Shown: positions 9,237 to 18,178 of the stretch, piece by piece
How the letters are laid out: every line of letters starts with the position of its first letter
How positions within the stretch are numbered: position 1 is the first letter of the stretch
Assembly (NCBI GenBank): GCA_963791295.1
Contig: CAWBRY010000001.1
Coordinates: 372,001-436,000, forward strand
Direction: 5' to 3'
From: CAWBRY01 sp963791295
Lineage (GTDB): Bacteria > Bacteroidota > Bacteroidia > Chitinophagales > Chitinophagaceae
Length of the DNA: 64,000 nucleotides
Notes under the pieces: generated by a model
The model's database searches: none
The model's input: the letters and a program-made list of their open reading frames with translations, nothing else
What the model was told of the DNA's origin: nothing
Position numbers and translations under genes: made by a program

Positions 9237-9824
9237 ATGGCAAAGGATATTAAAAACCCAACACTTAAAAAACCAACACCTGCAGAGGCTGGTGTTGCCA
9301 CAGAAAATTCGCCCCTCCAAACTTTTTTTATCGAAGCTTTAAAAGACATCTACTGGGCGGAGAAAGAATTGGTGAAGGCGCTTCCCAAAATGAAAGCTGC
9401 TGTGACGACCAGTGAACTAAAGGAGGCTATCGCCAAGCATCTTTCCGAAACAAAAGTGCACGTACAACGGATTGAAAGTGTGTTTGAGATAGTGGGAGAG
9501 CCTGCTGAAGCTAAAGTTTGTTTTGCAATGCAGGGCCTGATAAAGGAAGGCGATTCCATCATTGAAGAAACGGAGGAAGGATCCCTGACACGTGATGCAG
9601 CAATCATAATGGCTTGCCAGAAGGTTGAGCATTATGAAATCGCTACGTATGGTTCTCTGGTAGAATATGCAAAAACGCTCGGCTTGAACGATGCGCGTGG
9701 TCTCCTTCAACTAACACTCGATGAGGAGCGGATGGCCGATCAGGGACTAACGCTTATTGCACAGAATAAAGTTAACTGGGAAGCCGAATTGGAGGATGTG
9801 AAAGAATCCAGAGGCACGGTCTAG
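9237..9824 (+). CDS. Ferritin-like YciE/YciF family protein (DUF892), copy 1
   Basis: A 195-residue protein with a lysine- and proline-rich N-terminal tail followed by the DUF892 four-helix ferritin-like domain. Diagnostic stretches are ALKDIYWAEKELVKALPKM, ETKVHVQRIESVF and QKVEHYEIATYGSL. The Glu/His residues in them could form a diiron site. The start is the ATG at 9237; an in-frame ATG at 9201 overlaps the dehydrogenase and adds an atypical leader. Family members are general-stress proteins of uncertain chemistry. Two paralogues occur in this window, at 10986 and 44988. Confidence 0.88.
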   Translation: MAKDIKNPTLKKPTPAEAGVATENSPLQTFFIEALKDIYWAEKELVKALPKMKAAVTTSELKEAIAKHLSETKVHVQRIESVFEIVGEPAEAKVCFAMQGLIKEGDSIIEETEEGSLTRDAAIIMACQKVEHYEIATYGSLVEYAKTLGLNDARGLLQLTLDEERMADQGLTLIAQNKVNWEAELEDVKESRGTV

Positions 9825-9863
9825 ATCTATAAATTTATTATTGTATATCAGGAAATATTATAA

Positions 9864-10139
9864 ATGGAGCGTTACACTTTATATATTGGAATCGCTGCAG
9901 GCATTTTGACTTCAATTTCGATGCTTCCCCAGTTATTTAAGATAGTGAAAGAAAAGAAGGCTAATGATATTTCCTATTTTATGCTTTTTATCCTGTTTAC
10001 TGGATTGGGTGGATGGATCTGGTATGGAATACTCAAGAAAGACCTTCCTATTATTATACCTAACGGATTTTCCATAATTGTAAATTGTTTGATAATTGGA
10101 TTTTCAATTAAGTATAAAAACAAGTCTGATCTGGCTTAA
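9864..10139 (+). CDS. SemiSWEET family sugar transporter
   Basis: A 91-residue protein with three predicted membrane helices. It has the PQ motif of the MtN3/PQ-loop fold in TSISMLPQLFKIVKEKKAND (about 15-34), and GGWIWYGILKKDLP in helix 2. SemiSWEETs dimerise to make a six-helix sugar uniporter in the inner membrane. Length and motif order are exactly those of the family. The gene follows the YciE/YciF gene by 39 nt and may be co-transcribed. Substrate unknown. Confidence 0.88.
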   Translation: MERYTLYIGIAAGILTSISMLPQLFKIVKEKKANDISYFMLFILFTGLGGWIWYGILKKDLPIIIPNGFSIIVNCLIIGFSIKYKNKSDLA

Positions 10140-10153
10140 CCCAATCAAATAGG

Positions 10154-10902
10154 TCAGCAGTTTAATATGGATTTCAAAGTGATGGCATTTTCATAAGCAC
10201 TGCCGATGGTATTGTTAAAATAAACATATACATCTCTGCCTTCTTTTGACCATTCCGTGATTTGTGTTGCTTTCTGACTTAAGAAACTATCTGTATAGCC
10301 GCCCCGGTAGTCTCCTTTTGGTCCGTGAAACCGCATATAAACGAAGCCAGTCTTTGTGGGCAGTTCAATTTTTGCCTTCGGGATATCGTGTAATACTAAC
10401 GTTGCATCAAATTCATCAAGCAACTCATATGTTTCTCCGATATACCAGCTTGGGTGCCTAAATTCTATGGCTTTTCGCCATTGGTTCTCCCGATCATGTC
10501 CTTGTAGTTCCTGCAGGATCAGTTCTATTTTTTCATAATGATCTAGAGTAATCTTCCCAGGAAATTGGATAAGTAAACAGCCCTTTTTATTACCTATACC
10601 ACTTGCTGTTTTCATAAATTTATTCATCCATGCGATATCGCTATTTAAATCCTTAGCGTGGGTAACTTCTTTACTAAGTTTTAAGGAAAACTGAAAATCA
10701 CCCGGAACCTCCATAGACCATTTTTCATAAGTTGACAACAATGGTATTTTGTAAAAACTACTGTTAATTTCTAGCGTATTAAAAATGCTACCATAATAAT
10801 GTAGCCTGCTCTTTAACCGGTAATCTGGGGAAAAGTGCTCTTATTGCCAGGTACGACAACATTGCTGGTTCCAATCCGGATATTTGCCTGCTGACTTACC
10901 AA
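10154..10902 (-). pseudogene. DUF72 family protein, disrupted by one frameshift
   Basis: The long intact part (10154-10840) carries typical DUF72 sequence: RLHYYGSIFNTLEINSSFYK, TYEKWSMEVPGDFQFSLKLS, FRHPSWY and GFVYMRFHGPKGDYRGGY. Its first residues (EHFSPDYRLKS) follow a stop in frame. The missing N-terminus, NIRIGTSNVVVPGNKSTF, is found in another frame between about 10830 and 10885. One base inserted in the run at about 10830 (TTTTCCCC on the minus strand) would restore a protein of about 249 residues, the usual DUF72 length. The likely start is a TTG at 10902. This is either a homopolymer sequencing error or a fresh mutation. The function of DUF72 is unknown. Confidence 0.75.
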
Positions 10903-10914
10903 TGTTGATTCTAT

Positions 10915-10946
10915 TTAAAAAACCGGCTGAAAAATCAGCCGGCTAT
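10915..10946 (-). terminator. Rho-independent terminator of the minus-strand YciE/YciF gene
   Basis: The minus strand reads AGCCGGCTGA, a four-T loop, TCAGCCGG and then six T residues. It lies about 40 nt beyond the stop codon at 10986. This is a strong stem with a T tract, separating the YciE/YciF gene from the DUF72 gene. Confidence 0.8.
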
Positions 10947-10985
10947 AACTACTAATAACCTAAATGAATAAATTAATTCTTTTTC

Positions 10986-11552
10986 TTAGGCAGGTTCCTG
11001 TTCTGCAGCCCAGTTGATGCTGTTTTCAGCGATTTCAGTTAAACCTTCGTCGGTTTGTTTTTCTTCATCAAGAGTGGACTGTAAAATATCAGCTGCTTCC
11101 TGATTGCCGAGTGTTTTTGCCAATTGCACCAGCGTCCCATAGGTAGCGATTTCGTAATGCTCTACTTTTTGAGCCGCCATAATAATAGCAGCGTCTCTTG
11201 TCATACTTCCATCTTCTGTTTCTTCTACAATAGAATCACCCTCTTTGATCAAACCCTCCATAGCATCGCATTTTTTCGCCTGTGCTTTTTGGTCAAAAAG
11301 TCCGAAAACTTCTTCGAGTCTGGACACATGTCCCTCAGTCTGAGAAATATGCTCCCCAATGGCAGTTTTTAATTCCTCAGTTGTTGCGGCTTTTTGCATT
11401 TTCGGCAGAGCCTTCGTTAGGTGCTTCTCTGCCCAATAAATGTCTTTCAAGGAATCGGTAAAGAACTTTTCGAGTTGCGAATTACTTTTTCCTTCGCCTC
11501 CTTTGGCCTTACCGTTTGTTTTTTTCCCATTTGATGATTTAGTCTTTGCCAT
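10986..11552 (-). CDS. Ferritin-like YciE/YciF family protein (DUF892), copy 2
   Basis: A 188-residue protein with a Lys/Ser/Gly-rich N-terminal tail (about residues 1-28) and the DUF892 domain: SLKDIYWAEKHLTKALPKM, TEGHVSRLEEVF, DGSMTRDAAIIMAAQKVEHY and EIATYGTLVQLAKTLG. The basic tail is typical of Bacteroidota members and might bind DNA or a surface; this is a guess. It faces copy 1, which is on the plus strand, across the SemiSWEET and DUF72 genes. It is followed by a strong terminator, so it is probably monocistronic. Confidence 0.88.
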   Translation of the reverse strand: MAKTKSSNGKKTNGKAKGGEGKSNSQLEKFFTDSLKDIYWAEKHLTKALPKMQKAATTEELKTAIGEHISQTEGHVSRLEEVFGLFDQKAQAKKCDAMEGLIKEGDSIVEETEDGSMTRDAAIIMAAQKVEHYEIATYGTLVQLAKTLGNQEAADILQSTLDEEKQTDEGLTEIAENSINWAAEQEPA

Positions 11553-11762
11553 ATTCTAAAATTTTAAAGTTTCTGCGATAATTGCAAACGATATGCCAGC
11601 GTGTAAATCTGCCTTAGCATAATGTTTTGGCCTAATCCTTTAAGTATTACGATTGAGGAAATGTGGGAAAAGGAGGGGAAATTCTACCCGTCTTTATTTA
11701 CAATCTAACCAACCCTTCAGGCTATTATATAGTAGCATGATCATTGGTTGTTCTAAGCATCC

Positions 11763-11951
11763 ATGCTTTACACGAATGAGTTGTCACAATTCAGTGATGC
11801 AAAATTAGCAGACTTGTTAGTCTTGTTTACTGATATATACTCTTCAATCCTGACAGACACCGACTATAATGGGGAAGAATATTTGGAGTGCAAAGACATG
11901 ATCAGACAGGTGCAGGAAGAAATCAATGTAAGGCGGACGACTCCCCACTAA
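11763..11951 (+). CDS. Small hypothetical acidic protein
   Basis: A 62-residue predicted helical protein starting at the ATG at 11763. It is rich in Leu, Asp and Glu, and has no signal peptide or membrane span. I do not recognise a family. A real gene is supported by normal codon content and by its place among small stress-type genes (YciE/YciF, YtxH) with about 70 nt to the next gene. Its C-terminal half, CKDMIRQVQEEINVRR, is likely amphipathic helix. Confidence 0.55.
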   Translation: MLYTNELSQFSDAKLADLLVLFTDIYSSILTDTDYNGEEYLECKDMIRQVQEEINVRRTTPH

Positions 11952-12021
11952 TGCTTTTTTTTGGCATGATAATTTGAATTACCTCGTAGTCACGTATTAA
12001 TAATAAAAAAAAATAAAATTT

Positions 12022-12279
12022 ATGAGCAAAACACTTTTAGGCTTCATAGCAGGAGCTGCTGTAGGCGGCATTGTAGGTATTTTATTTGCCCCCGACAAAG
12101 GGTCAGAAACAAGAAAAAAAATCTCAAAAAAGACAGAAGAAGTCAGTGATTCCGTAAAAGACACTTTTAATGAAGTTGCGGATCGGGTGAAAAACACTTA
12201 TTCCGGTATAATGGGAGAATCGGAAGACAAAGGCAAGCAGGCAATGAATATAAAGCCGGATGTAAAGAAAGCTTATTAG
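12022..12279 (+). CDS. YtxH domain-containing protein
   Basis: An 85-residue protein. It has one N-terminal glycine-rich membrane helix (LLGFIAGAAVGGIVGILFAP) followed by DKGSETRKKISKK and a charged helical tail. This is the YtxH/general-stress pattern found widely in Bacillota and Bacteroidota. It is probably a small membrane-anchored stress protein; molecular role unknown. A hairpin terminator follows directly, separating it from mlaE. Confidence 0.88.
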   Translation: MSKTLLGFIAGAAVGGIVGILFAPDKGSETRKKISKKTEEVSDSVKDTFNEVADRVKNTYSGIMGESEDKGKQAMNIKPDVKKAY

Positions 12280-12289
12280 TGTGTTTAAT

Positions 12290-12320
12290 AAACCGGAAAT
12301 GAATTCATCCGGTTTATCTT
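12290..12320 (+). terminator. Hairpin terminator after the YtxH gene
   Basis: Inverted repeat AAACCGGA (12290-12297) and TCCGGTTT (12308-12315) with a 10-nt loop, starting 11 nt after the YtxH stop. The T tract is short (the stem ends in TTT and is followed by ATCTTT), so termination may be partial. Confidence 0.6.
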
Positions 12321-12329
12321 TACAGTCAA

Positions 12330-13133
12330 ATGATGGAAAGTAACGCCCGCAAGCGCGGCAAATATACGATCTCCAGGAAAATAGATCGTTTTTTTGGGGG
12401 AATTTATCACGCTTTTGCATTTGCCGCTCGTTTCTTTAGAGAAGTATTCAAACCACCATATCAGTTTAAAGAAGTTGTCAGGCAGTGTTATAATGTTGGT
12501 TATAAGTCTCTTCCGTTAATTACGTTAACGGGTTTTATTACAGGTCTTGTATTTACTAAGCAGTCCCGCCCATCACTTGCCGGATTTGGGGCTACTTCAT
12601 GGTTGCCTTCCTTAATATCTATTGCAATTATGCGTGCACTGGCGCCGCTTGTTACTGCACTCATATGCGCCGGAAAAGTTGGTTCCAATATAGGCGCTGA
12701 GCTTGGTTCAATGAAAGTGACAGAACAGATAGATGCCATGCAGGTTTCAGCTATCAATCCCTATAAATACTTGGTAGTTACCCGGGTGTTGGCTACCATG
12801 TGTATGCTTCCATTGTTAACGTTTTACAGTGCATTTGTGGGGATGATGGGGGCCTTTCTTGATATACACGCAAATGAGCAAACCAGTTTAATTACTTTCT
12901 TTGAAAATGCTTTTTCCACGATCAGCTTCCTTGACTACTTCACTTCGATGGTAAAAGCAATTGTTTTTGGGTTTACGATAGGTATTGTAAGTTGTTATAA
13001 GGGTTTCAATGCAAGCAAGGGAACAATGGGTGTGGGCATGGCGGCCAACGCTTCAGTCGTAGTATCCATGTTTTTAGTTTTCATTGAAGAGATCATTATC
13101 GTTCAAGTTTCTAACTCCTTAAGAGGTGGTTAA
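12330..13133 (+). CDS. mlaE: MlaE family ABC transporter permease, copy 1
   Basis: A 267-residue inner-membrane permease of the MlaE/Ttg2B family. The signature is VTALICAGKVGSNIGAELGS, then MKVTEQIDAMQVSAINPYKY (about 107-147), which forms the MlaE coupling region. Five hydrophobic spans follow. In the Mla system MlaE and the ATPase MlaF move phospholipids between outer and inner membrane with the MCE protein MlaD. Here mlaF starts 20 nt and mlaD about 790 nt downstream, giving the usual E-F-D order. The permease is intact although both partners are broken. A second MlaE lies at 61708. Confidence 0.88.
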   Translation: MMESNARKRGKYTISRKIDRFFGGIYHAFAFAARFFREVFKPPYQFKEVVRQCYNVGYKSLPLITLTGFITGLVFTKQSRPSLAGFGATSWLPSLISIAIMRALAPLVTALICAGKVGSNIGAELGSMKVTEQIDAMQVSAINPYKYLVVTRVLATMCMLPLLTFYSAFVGMMGAFLDIHANEQTSLITFFENAFSTISFLDYFTSMVKAIVFGFTIGIVSCYKGFNASKGTMGVGMAANASVVVSMFLVFIEEIIIVQVSNSLRGG

Positions 13134-13152
13134 CAATCCTGACATAAATGAT

Positions 13153-13918
13153 ATGATATCGGTTTTAAATAAGGAAAAAGTGATTTCAATCAGAGGTTTG
13201 TACAAATCGTTCGAAGGAAATCACGTATTACAGGGAATTGATTTGGATGTTTACAAAGGTGAAAATGTGGTCGTGCTTGGGACGGTCAGGAACGGGTAAA
13301 TCGGTTTTGATTAAGATAATTGCGGGCTTATTGAAGCCGGATAAAGGAGAAGTGAATGTTTTGAACATAAAAGTTGAACAGTTAAATGAAAAACAACTAA
13401 TGGCACTTCGGCTAAAGCTGGGGTTTTCTTTTCAAAATAGCGCTTTATACGACAGTATGACTGTACGTGAAAATCTTGAGTTTCCTTTAGTGCAAAATTT
13501 AATCATCTCACAAGGCCTGAGATAGATAAAGCGGTGCAGGAGGTTCTTGGTGCTGTGGGCTTGTCAAAAACCATCAACCAAATGCCTTCAGAACTATCCG
13601 GGCGGACAGCGAAAGCGTATTGGTATTGCACGTACTCTGATCCTTCAACCGGAAATCATGTTGTATGATGAACCTACAGCTGGGTTGGATCCGGCAACTT
13701 GCATCGAAATAAATAAACTGATCAATGAAGTGCAGGAGAAGTATCATACGAGTTCTATTATCATCACGCATGACCTCGCTTGCGCTAAAAGTACCGGAGA
13801 AAGAATTGCGATAATGATCGATGGAAAATTTATCCGCCAGGGTAGTTTTGAAGAAGTTTTTGCTACCGATGATGAGCGGATAATGAGTTTTTACAATTAC
13901 AATTTTATACAGCAATAA
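13153..13918 (+). pseudogene. mlaF: MlaF-type ABC transporter ATPase, disrupted by frameshifts
   Basis: All parts of a normal MlaF of about 255 residues are present but lie in different frames. The N-terminus (VISIRGLYKSFEGNHVLQGI) is in the first frame. Walker A (GRSGTGKSVLIKIIAG) comes after a shift at about 13283. RPEIDKAVQEVLGAVGLSKT comes after a shift near 13503. The signature and Walker B (LSGGQRKRIGIARTL, MLYDEPTAGLDP) come after a shift near 13600. At least two shifts are single extra bases in G runs. I saw no in-frame nonsense codon, so these could be sequencing errors rather than decay. If genuine, the lipid transporter would lack its motor. Confidence 0.85.
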
Positions 13919-14946
13919 ATGAAAAGTGAATAACAACAAAAGGGCCGTAATACTGGGAGCCTTTATAGTAGTGGGTCTTGCGATTTTTGTTACTGGCATA
14001 TTAACCCTGGGGAGGCAGAAAAAAACATTTGAAAAAAAGGTCGCTGTTAAGGCTATTATTTAACGACGTCGGAGGCTTACATGTTGGAAATAATGTGTGG
14101 TTTCTTGGGGTGAAGGTCGGAACAATTAAAAAGATAACATTCACCGGAGATTCGCAGGGTACAAATAGTCATGAACATTGAGACGAATGCGCAAAAATAC
14201 ATTATGAAGGATGCAAAAGCCAAGATCAGTTCTGACGGTTTCATAGGTAATAAAATTGTGGTTATTTACGGGGGTTCACCGAAGTCATCATCCATTGCCG
14301 AGAATGATGTATTGGCAAGTGGAAAAAGGGCTGAGTACTGATGAAATACTTGCTACATTTCAGGAGAATAATAAGAATCTTATTGGAAATTACCAGCAAT
14401 ATTAAATTGCTCAGCAAACGAATGGTGGATGGTGAGGGTACTGTAGGGAAACTTCTCTCCGATCAAACCCTTGCAAATAATTTACAGGTAGCCATAGCAG
14501 GGTTTAAGCAAGCATCTTTTAATGCGCAACAGGCTCACTGCCGATATTTCTGAATATACCGGCCAACTTACATCTAAGGGTTCGCTTACCAACGACCTGA
14601 GTTACCGATACAGTAATCTTCAGCCGGTTACAATCTGCGGTTTTGCAATTTCAACAAATGTCAAAAACCGGCAATGAAATAACAGAAAACCTGAAACTCG
14701 CAAGTAATAATATACGTGAAGTGAGCAATGGCTTGAGCAGTAATAAATCTCCCGCCGGAATATTATTAAATGATCGAGGAGGCTGGAAATAATTTAAAGG
14801 TTTTGCTGGCTAACTTAAAGACAGGTTCCAAAAAATTGGATGAAAATATGGAGGCTTTGCAGCATAATTTTTTACTTCGCCGATTTTTTAAAAAGAAGGC
14901 TAAAGAGGCAGAAAAAGACAGTTCCCGTGCTGCTTCGCTACAGTAG
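13919..14946 (+). pseudogene. mlaD: MlaD/MCE family substrate-binding protein, heavily frameshifted
   Basis: The reading frame must be changed at least six times to recover one MCE protein of about 335 residues. In order, the pieces are: the N-terminal anchor (RAVILGAFIVVGLAIFVTGI); the MCE core (FNDVGGLHVGNNVWFLGVKV, AKISSDGFIGNKIVVIYGGS); MVDGEGTVGKLLSDQTLANN; ADISEYTGQLTSKGSLTNDL; NLKLASNNIREVSNGLSSN; and a lysine-rich tail ending at TAG 14944-14946. Most corrections are removal of one extra base. The start is ATG 13919 (needing one more correction) or GTG 13926. The protein would bridge the periplasm carrying lipids. The density of shifts in one kilobase is exceptional for the window. Confidence 0.8.
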
Positions 14947-15034
14947 CAGTGGGAATTTGAGCTTATTTAGCGTAGGAATTGTCCTCGTTCATCATAATAG
15001 ATTGGACTACTTTTTGACTTAATTTGGATGCACT

Positions 15035-16213
15035 ATGAAAGAAAGCAGGTTCCCTTATATCCTTCGGCTCGCTTCCATACTCCTCACGCTCGTGCTGATA
15101 GTAATGATGCTTTATTATCTGCAGGTAGTGATGGTACCCCTGTTTTTCTCCATCATTTTTGCCATCATGCTTTATCCGGTTTGTATCCGTCTGGAAAAGT
15201 GGGGGATGGCACGAGGATATTCTTCCTTTCTTACGGTTTTTATGGGAACCGTTGTGCTGGGATTTCTCACATATACTTTTTTTGTCCAACTATTTAATTT
15301 TGCGCAGCAGATTCCGCAGATCTCAGCGCGTATGTCAACATTGATCGATCAGTTACGCGATTTCTTAGCTCATAAATTTTCCATGAGTAAATCCGCAGTT
15401 GGTGATAAAATAAAGGAACAACTTAGCACACTTCAAAACAACGGCGGGACAATGCTCACTCAGTCTTTAAGCACGGTATCTACCTTAATGATCAATGCGT
15501 TTCTCATCCCGCTCTACGTGTTTTTTCTTTTGTACTACCGGCATTTCTTTATTGAATTTTTTTACAAAGTTTTTCCGACCTCGGAAAAAGAAATTATCGA
15601 TGAGACCACTGTGAAAATTAGCGAAGTGGTGAAGGGTTATTTATTTGGCCAGTTCCTTGATATTATGATCATCGGAATCATTAATTCCATTGCTCTTTAT
15701 TTTATCGGAATTGGTTATCCGATTATCCTGGGTTTTTGTATTTCCCTATTCTGTGTTATTCCTTATATCGGCATGATCCTGGGATCGCTCGTGGCGTTGT
15801 TGACCGCATTGATTACGACTACCACTGGCTGGCAGCCTGCGACAGCGTTCATTGTCCTGTGGATTATTCACATTATAGATTCGAACCTTATCGCGCCTAT
15901 GGTCATCGGCTCTCGTGTAAGCATTAACCCGTTAATGGGAATTTTTACTTTATTCCTGTTCGGCCAGCTATGGGGTTTACCGGGGTTGTTTTTGGCGTTT
16001 CCGCTGACCGCTATTCTTAAAGTAATATTTGATACCGTGCCAGGATTAAAGGCCTATGGATTTGTTTTAGGAGAACCGGAAAAGTATCATTTAAAGCGAC
16101 ATTCGCTTGTGCACATCAAGCGTCTGCAGAATCTAGTGGGCAAACGACAACGTAAAGACCTGGCCAGCGTGTTGCCAGGGGAAGTGGGTAATAATAAACC
16201 TATCGCCAAATGA
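15035..16213 (+). CDS. AI-2E family transporter (TqsA/PerM-like permease)
   Basis: A 392-residue polytopic membrane protein. It has the family's N-terminal pair of helices (YYLQVVMVPLFFSIIFAIML), a periplasmic or cytosolic helical section at about 95-150, and the C-terminal block MVIGSRVSINPLMGIFTLFL, then FGQLWGLPGLFLAFPLTAIL. That block defines the AI-2E/UPF0118 family. Family members include exporters of autoinducer-2 and Na+/H+ antiporters, so the substrate is open. The gene starts 88 nt after the broken mlaD and 28 nt before the DUF1543 gene. Confidence 0.86.
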   Translation: MKESRFPYILRLASILLTLVLIVMMLYYLQVVMVPLFFSIIFAIMLYPVCIRLEKWGMARGYSSFLTVFMGTVVLGFLTYTFFVQLFNFAQQIPQISARMSTLIDQLRDFLAHKFSMSKSAVGDKIKEQLSTLQNNGGTMLTQSLSTVSTLMINAFLIPLYVFFLLYYRHFFIEFFYKVFPTSEKEIIDETTVKISEVVKGYLFGQFLDIMIIGIINSIALYFIGIGYPIILGFCISLFCVIPYIGMILGSLVALLTALITTTTGWQPATAFIVLWIIHIIDSNLIAPMVIGSRVSINPLMGIFTLFLFGQLWGLPGLFLAFPLTAILKVIFDTVPGLKAYGFVLGEPEKYHLKRHSLVHIKRLQNLVGKRQRKDLASVLPGEVGNNKPIAK

Positions 16214-16241
16214 AGCATAATGATTACTATAGGCTAATCAT

Positions 16242-16793
16242 ATGAAATTCTTTATGATTTTACTTGGTGCCATGCCTCCGGCGCGGAACACAGAGCAACA
16301 CGATGTGTTTTTTGGCGTAGGGGAAGATTTAAAAGCGCTGAAGCCCGATATTATTGAATTTTGGCCCGAGGGATCCAGCTCCTTACATATTGATGTAGTC
16401 CGGGAGATAAATTCTGTTGATGGTTATAGAGTATCTGTAATGCCCATCAAATCTCCAGAGGAATCAGAAAGCAAATTATTTTTTCTTAACCTGGGAGGTT
16501 ACAAGCCAAACGATTTTGAAGAATATCATTATAAGATGCTCGTTGCAGCGCCCGATAAAGCCGCTGCCGTTCTTCGAGCTAAAAATACGGCCTTTTATAA
16601 ACATTATAATGTTAAGAGCAACGCCTCGTCGCACATTGACGAGAAATACGGTATTGACGTAGACGATTTCTATATGATCGAAGACATCCTTCTGGAAAAA
16701 TACAAGGCGCTGTACAAAATTGTTTTAAAAGCATCCAGCGAGACTTCAGAAGATGTGATTGATCCCGGCTATCACAGAATAAATAAATTGTAA
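16242..16793 (+). CDS. DUF1543 domain-containing protein
   Basis: A 183-residue protein with two half-domains. The N-terminal part opens MKFFMILLGAMPPARNTEQH and contains KLFFLNLGGYKPNDFEEYHY (about 78-97). ASSHIDEKYGIDVDDFYMIE (about 127-146) is the most recognisable DUF1543 stretch. The function is unknown. It is probably cytosolic, with no signal or membrane segment. It follows the AI-2E permease closely and converges on the Moco cluster, which ends 27 nt beyond its stop. Confidence 0.75.
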   Translation: MKFFMILLGAMPPARNTEQHDVFFGVGEDLKALKPDIIEFWPEGSSSLHIDVVREINSVDGYRVSVMPIKSPEESESKLFFLNLGGYKPNDFEEYHYKMLVAAPDKAAAVLRAKNTAFYKHYNVKSNASSHIDEKYGIDVDDFYMIEDILLEKYKALYKIVLKASSETSEDVIDPGYHRINKL

Positions 16794-16820
16794 TGCATCA
16801 GGAAGAGAAATCATGAAAAA

Positions 16821-17731
16821 TTAGAAATGCCGTTCTCCTTTGCGTACATTGAAAACATGAAGGATATGGGGAAATAAAGCATCCATTGCCTCATTTACTG
16901 CACTGGCGGAACCAGGCAATGTGATGACCAAAGAATCTTTAATAAACCCGGCAACTCCCCGGGATAACATCGCATAAGGCATCCGCTCCTGTCCGTAATG
17001 ACGAACTGCCTCCATAATACCAGGTATGGGAGTTTCAATCAACGGTGCAATGGCTTCCGGCGTAACGTCCCTGGGTGATAAGCCTGTGCCCCCGATAAAC
17101 AATAGCAAATCAATTTTAGCTTCGCTCAGGCTTTTTACTTTATCACTTATCAGCTGCATTTCATCAGGAATGATTTCATAGCTCACGATTTTCAGCCCAA
17201 ATCGATTCAACCTCTCAATGGCAATTTTGCCTGCAGTATCCGTGCCTTCTCCTTTTGAAATCGTATCGGAGCAAACAATAACTGCACAATGAAGTTTAGT
17301 ATCTGCATCTTTAGTACGATCGGACTTGCCGCCATCTTTCTGTAAGAGCTTGATGTATCCAATGTCTACTCCTTTATCGATGGGTTTCAGCATATCGTAC
17401 ATGGTAAGAGCGGTTATCGCCGCCCCGTGCATAGCTTCAACTTCACCCTGTCTTGTAAATAGTATGTACTTCAACTGTAATTATGATACTCAGGCCATCA
17501 ATTTCATGTGTAATGGAAGAAAATTCGACTAGGTAAAGGATGACAATCGGGAATCACATCACTGGTTTTTTTAATAGCCAATAATCCCGCAGCTCTCGAA
17601 AATTCAAACACATCTCCTTTAGGTACCTGTTTTGTCTGAATGGCATCTATGGTTTCCTGCTTTGATACATTAAGTAAGGCTCTAGCCACTGCTTTGCGTA
17701 AAGTGGTGTTCTTTTGCGTGATGTTTACCAT
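16821..17731 (-). pseudogene. moaCB: MoaC-MoaB(MogA) fusion for molybdenum cofactor synthesis, disrupted by frameshifts
   Basis: The N-terminal half is MoaC, which forms cyclic pyranopterin monophosphate. Visible parts are LRKAVARALLNVS, KGDVFEFSRAAGLLAIKKTS, PDCHPLP and VEAMHGAAITALTMYDMLKP. It runs directly into a MoaB/MogA-type domain: CAVIVCSDTISKGEGTDTAG, then LLLFIGGTGLSPRDVTPEAI. Such MoaCB fusions are known. Between CHPLP and VEAMHG the frame must be changed twice (near 17515 and 17445); the middle piece, VEFSSITHEIDGLSIIITVE, is in a third frame. The start is the ATG at 17731, 2 nt after moaE. It is the last gene of the cluster. Confidence 0.82.
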
Positions 17732-17733
17732 AA

Positions 17734-18178
17734 TTATTGATTCACTTTCCAATGATAAGTTTCGTCACTAAACAGTTCTTTTCCCCACACAGGCAGTTCA
17801 GCTTTTATTCTTTCTACCGACTCTTCGCAAGCATCAATGGCTGCTTTTCTATGAGCGGATGAAGTAAATACAAACAAGCTGATTTCCCCGGCTGCAACTT
17901 TACCCAGACTATGATACACATGCATGCAGGTGAGGTCATATTTGGCAAAAATATTTTCACGAATAGTGTGCATTTTTTCCAGGGCCATTTCTTCATAGGC
18001 AGTGTATTCGAATGCAGGCAACTTCTTTGTCATCGATTTTGTCGGCTCTCACCTGGCCTAAAAAAATACTATGTCCGCCAATATCCGTTTTCATTTTATG
18101 CTTTTCGATACTATCAGCAATAAAAGATGCGGTTATCGGCCCCTGCACAAAAATATTCTTGGGCTTTCTCTCTTTCAT
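17734..18178 (-). pseudogene. moaE: Molybdopterin synthase catalytic subunit MoaE, single frameshift
   Basis: The N-terminal part has GGHSIFLGQVRADKIDDKEV and the C-terminal part has AFEYTAYEEMALEKM, MHVYHSLGKVAAGEISLFVF and PVWGKELFSDETYHW, which includes the catalytic lysine region. They lie in two frames; removing one base near 18022 joins them as KEVAAFEYTAYEE and gives about 147 residues, normal for MoaE. The probable start is the ATG at 18178, overlapping the stop of the moeB-rhodanese gene by 4 nt. MoaE with MoaD inserts sulfur into precursor Z. Only one lesion is present, so a sequencing error is plausible. Confidence 0.85.
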
